The position numbers and the translations under genes are program-made. From a bacterium (lineage in GTDB: Bacteria; Ratteibacteria; UBA8468; B48-G9; DTJG01), in assembly GCA_026418655.1 (NCBI GenBank), contig JAOAAW010000027.1, positions 1 through 5,458 of the forward strand: DNA of 5,458 nucleotides. Direction: 5' to 3'. The notes under the pieces are model-generated. The model saw only the letters and a program-made list of their open reading frames with translations. It did not search any database and was not told the origin of the DNA. Shown here piece after piece: positions 4,816 through 5,458 of the stretch (positions are counted from its first letter, which is position 1; each line of letters begins with the position of its first letter).

Positions 4816-5458
4816 TTTTGAATACTTTTGATTTCAGAAAACACACTCTCGCAGGCACTTCTGAGAAGCGATATATCATGGCCCACCGCAATAAATTGAA
4901 ATCCCTCTTTTATCCTTTTATCAATCTCTGAAGCTGTGGCAATAAGTCCACAGGGAATCCTGAATGCCCTGCAGACATTGTTAATATAATCAATAGTGCT
5001 TTGAACCTCAGGATGTTTTGGATTTTTAAGATGTCCCATTGAAGCTGCCAGGTCATTTGCACCGATAAAAACACAATCAATTCCTTCAACAGCAAGAATT
5101 TCTTCCAGGTTTTCCACAGCAAGTTTATGTTCAATCTGAATTACAACAAGAATGTTATCATTTGCGTTTTCAAAGTACTGGTCAATCCATCTTCCAAAAC
5201 CACTTGCCCTGTGTGGGCCAATACCCCTGATTCCATGAGGTGGATATCTTGTTGCCATTACAGCCTGTTGCGCCTGTTCCGGGGTGTTTATCATAGGAAT
5301 AATGAGACCCATTACACCTGTATCAAGAATCTGTTTTATCCCCACAAAATCATTCCAGGGGACCCTTACAAGCGGCACTGTGTTCGTTCCCGAAACCGCC
5401 TGTGCCATCATCTCAACTGATTCAATTCCAATGACACCATGTTCCATATCAAAAACAA
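4812..5458 (-). CDS. HpcH/HpaI-family class II aldolase, C-terminal part
   Basis: This gene enters from the right edge; the frame is open to the last base (VFD precedes the ATG at 5447), so that ATG is internal and the real start is outside the window. Counting that Met as 1, the family landmarks are in order: DMEHG (metal-side Glu2/His3), VRVPW with catalytic-type Arg28, GLIIPMINTPEQA (47-59), RYPPHGIRGIGPHRA (67-81), IQIE with metal ligand Glu106, and GANDLAASMG (129-138) with metal ligand Asp132. It lines up with E. coli HpaI as I remember it, which cleaves 4-hydroxy-2-oxo acids to pyruvate and an aldehyde using a divalent metal. 2-keto-3-deoxy-L-rhamnonate aldolase and related sugar-acid aldolases are equally possible. 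The usual GPxDL is GANDL here. The stop shares ATGA (4815-4812) with the start of the decayed hydrolase gene. It is intact as far as visible and cytoplasmic. Confidence 0.9.
   Translation of the reverse strand, partial: VFDMEHGVIGIESVEMMAQAVSGTNTVPLVRVPWNDFVGIKQILDTGVMGLIIPMINTPEQAQQAVMATRYPPHGIRGIGPHRASGFGRWIDQYFENANDNILVVIQIEHKLAVENLEEILAVEGIDCVFIGANDLAASMGHLKNPKHPEVQSTIDYINNVCRAFRIPCGLIATASEIDKRIKEGFQFIAVGHDISLLRSACESVFSEIKSIQK

Noticed and set aside
5445..5447. ATG at 5447 as the true start of the aldolase
   Set aside because: The frame stays open to the window edge and reads VFD-MEHG, the family's usual internal motif, so the Met is internal and the gene continues beyond 5458.
1..5458. 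tRNA, rRNA, CRISPR arrays or insertion sequences
   Set aside because: I looked for cloverleaf-like arms, regularly spaced repeats, terminal inverted repeats and transposase motifs and saw none.

Overview
The window looks like AT-rich bacterial chromosome, by eye about 40% G+C, from a strict or facultative anaerobe. Three consecutive genes encode cysteine-rich proteins with iron-sulfur ligand motifs: two corrinoid reductase-like proteins (RdhA/QueG type) and one U32-family-like protein. An N-terminal Sec signal on a LolA-like protein suggests a cell envelope with a periplasm. From memory, this family mix (RdhA-like ferredoxin proteins, FAD_oxidored-type oxidoreductases, Abhydrolase_7-type esterases, HpaI-type aldolases) recurs in uncultured anaerobes such as the PVC/Omnitrophota group and in Clostridia. 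I cannot assign a taxon from this sequence alone.

Layout. Bases 1-278 (minus strand) are the start of a secreted LolA-like protein that runs off the left edge. Bases 279-404 are a divergent promoter region: a near-consensus minus-strand promoter (TTGACA, 16-base spacer, TACAAT) for the LolA-like gene, and a perfect TATAAT -10 box without a clear -35 for the plus-strand genes. Bases 405-3396 are a compact three-gene plus-strand operon: RdhA-like protein A (405-1304), a U32-like protein overlapping it by 16 bases (1289-2326), and RdhA-like protein B (2359-3396), a paralogue of A. Bases 3404-4065 hold a decayed FAD-dependent oxidoreductase in the same direction. Bases 4131-4815 (minus strand) hold a decayed alpha/beta-hydrolase. 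Bases 4812-5458 (minus strand) are an apparently intact HpcH/HpaI-family aldolase that runs off the right edge and overlaps the hydrolase start by the four bases ATGA.

How the parts relate. The intact core is the Fe-S cassette A/U32/B, expressed as one unit from the promoter before 405. A and B share the corrinoid-reductase core but differ at the second cluster: B has the full eight-cysteine pattern, while A lacks one ligand (Glu instead of Cys) and about 47 neighbouring residues. This suggests a specialised pair, with the U32-like protein as partner. The substrate is unknown. Downstream lies what was probably a small catabolic neighbourhood (oxidoreductase, esterase, aldolase). Its oxidoreductase and esterase have both lost internal segments and are now spread over all three reading frames, meeting tail to tail in a short stretch that also carries two short tandem duplications. 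The aldolase beside them shows no damage in the visible part. No RNA genes, CRISPR arrays, insertion sequences or convincing terminators were seen.
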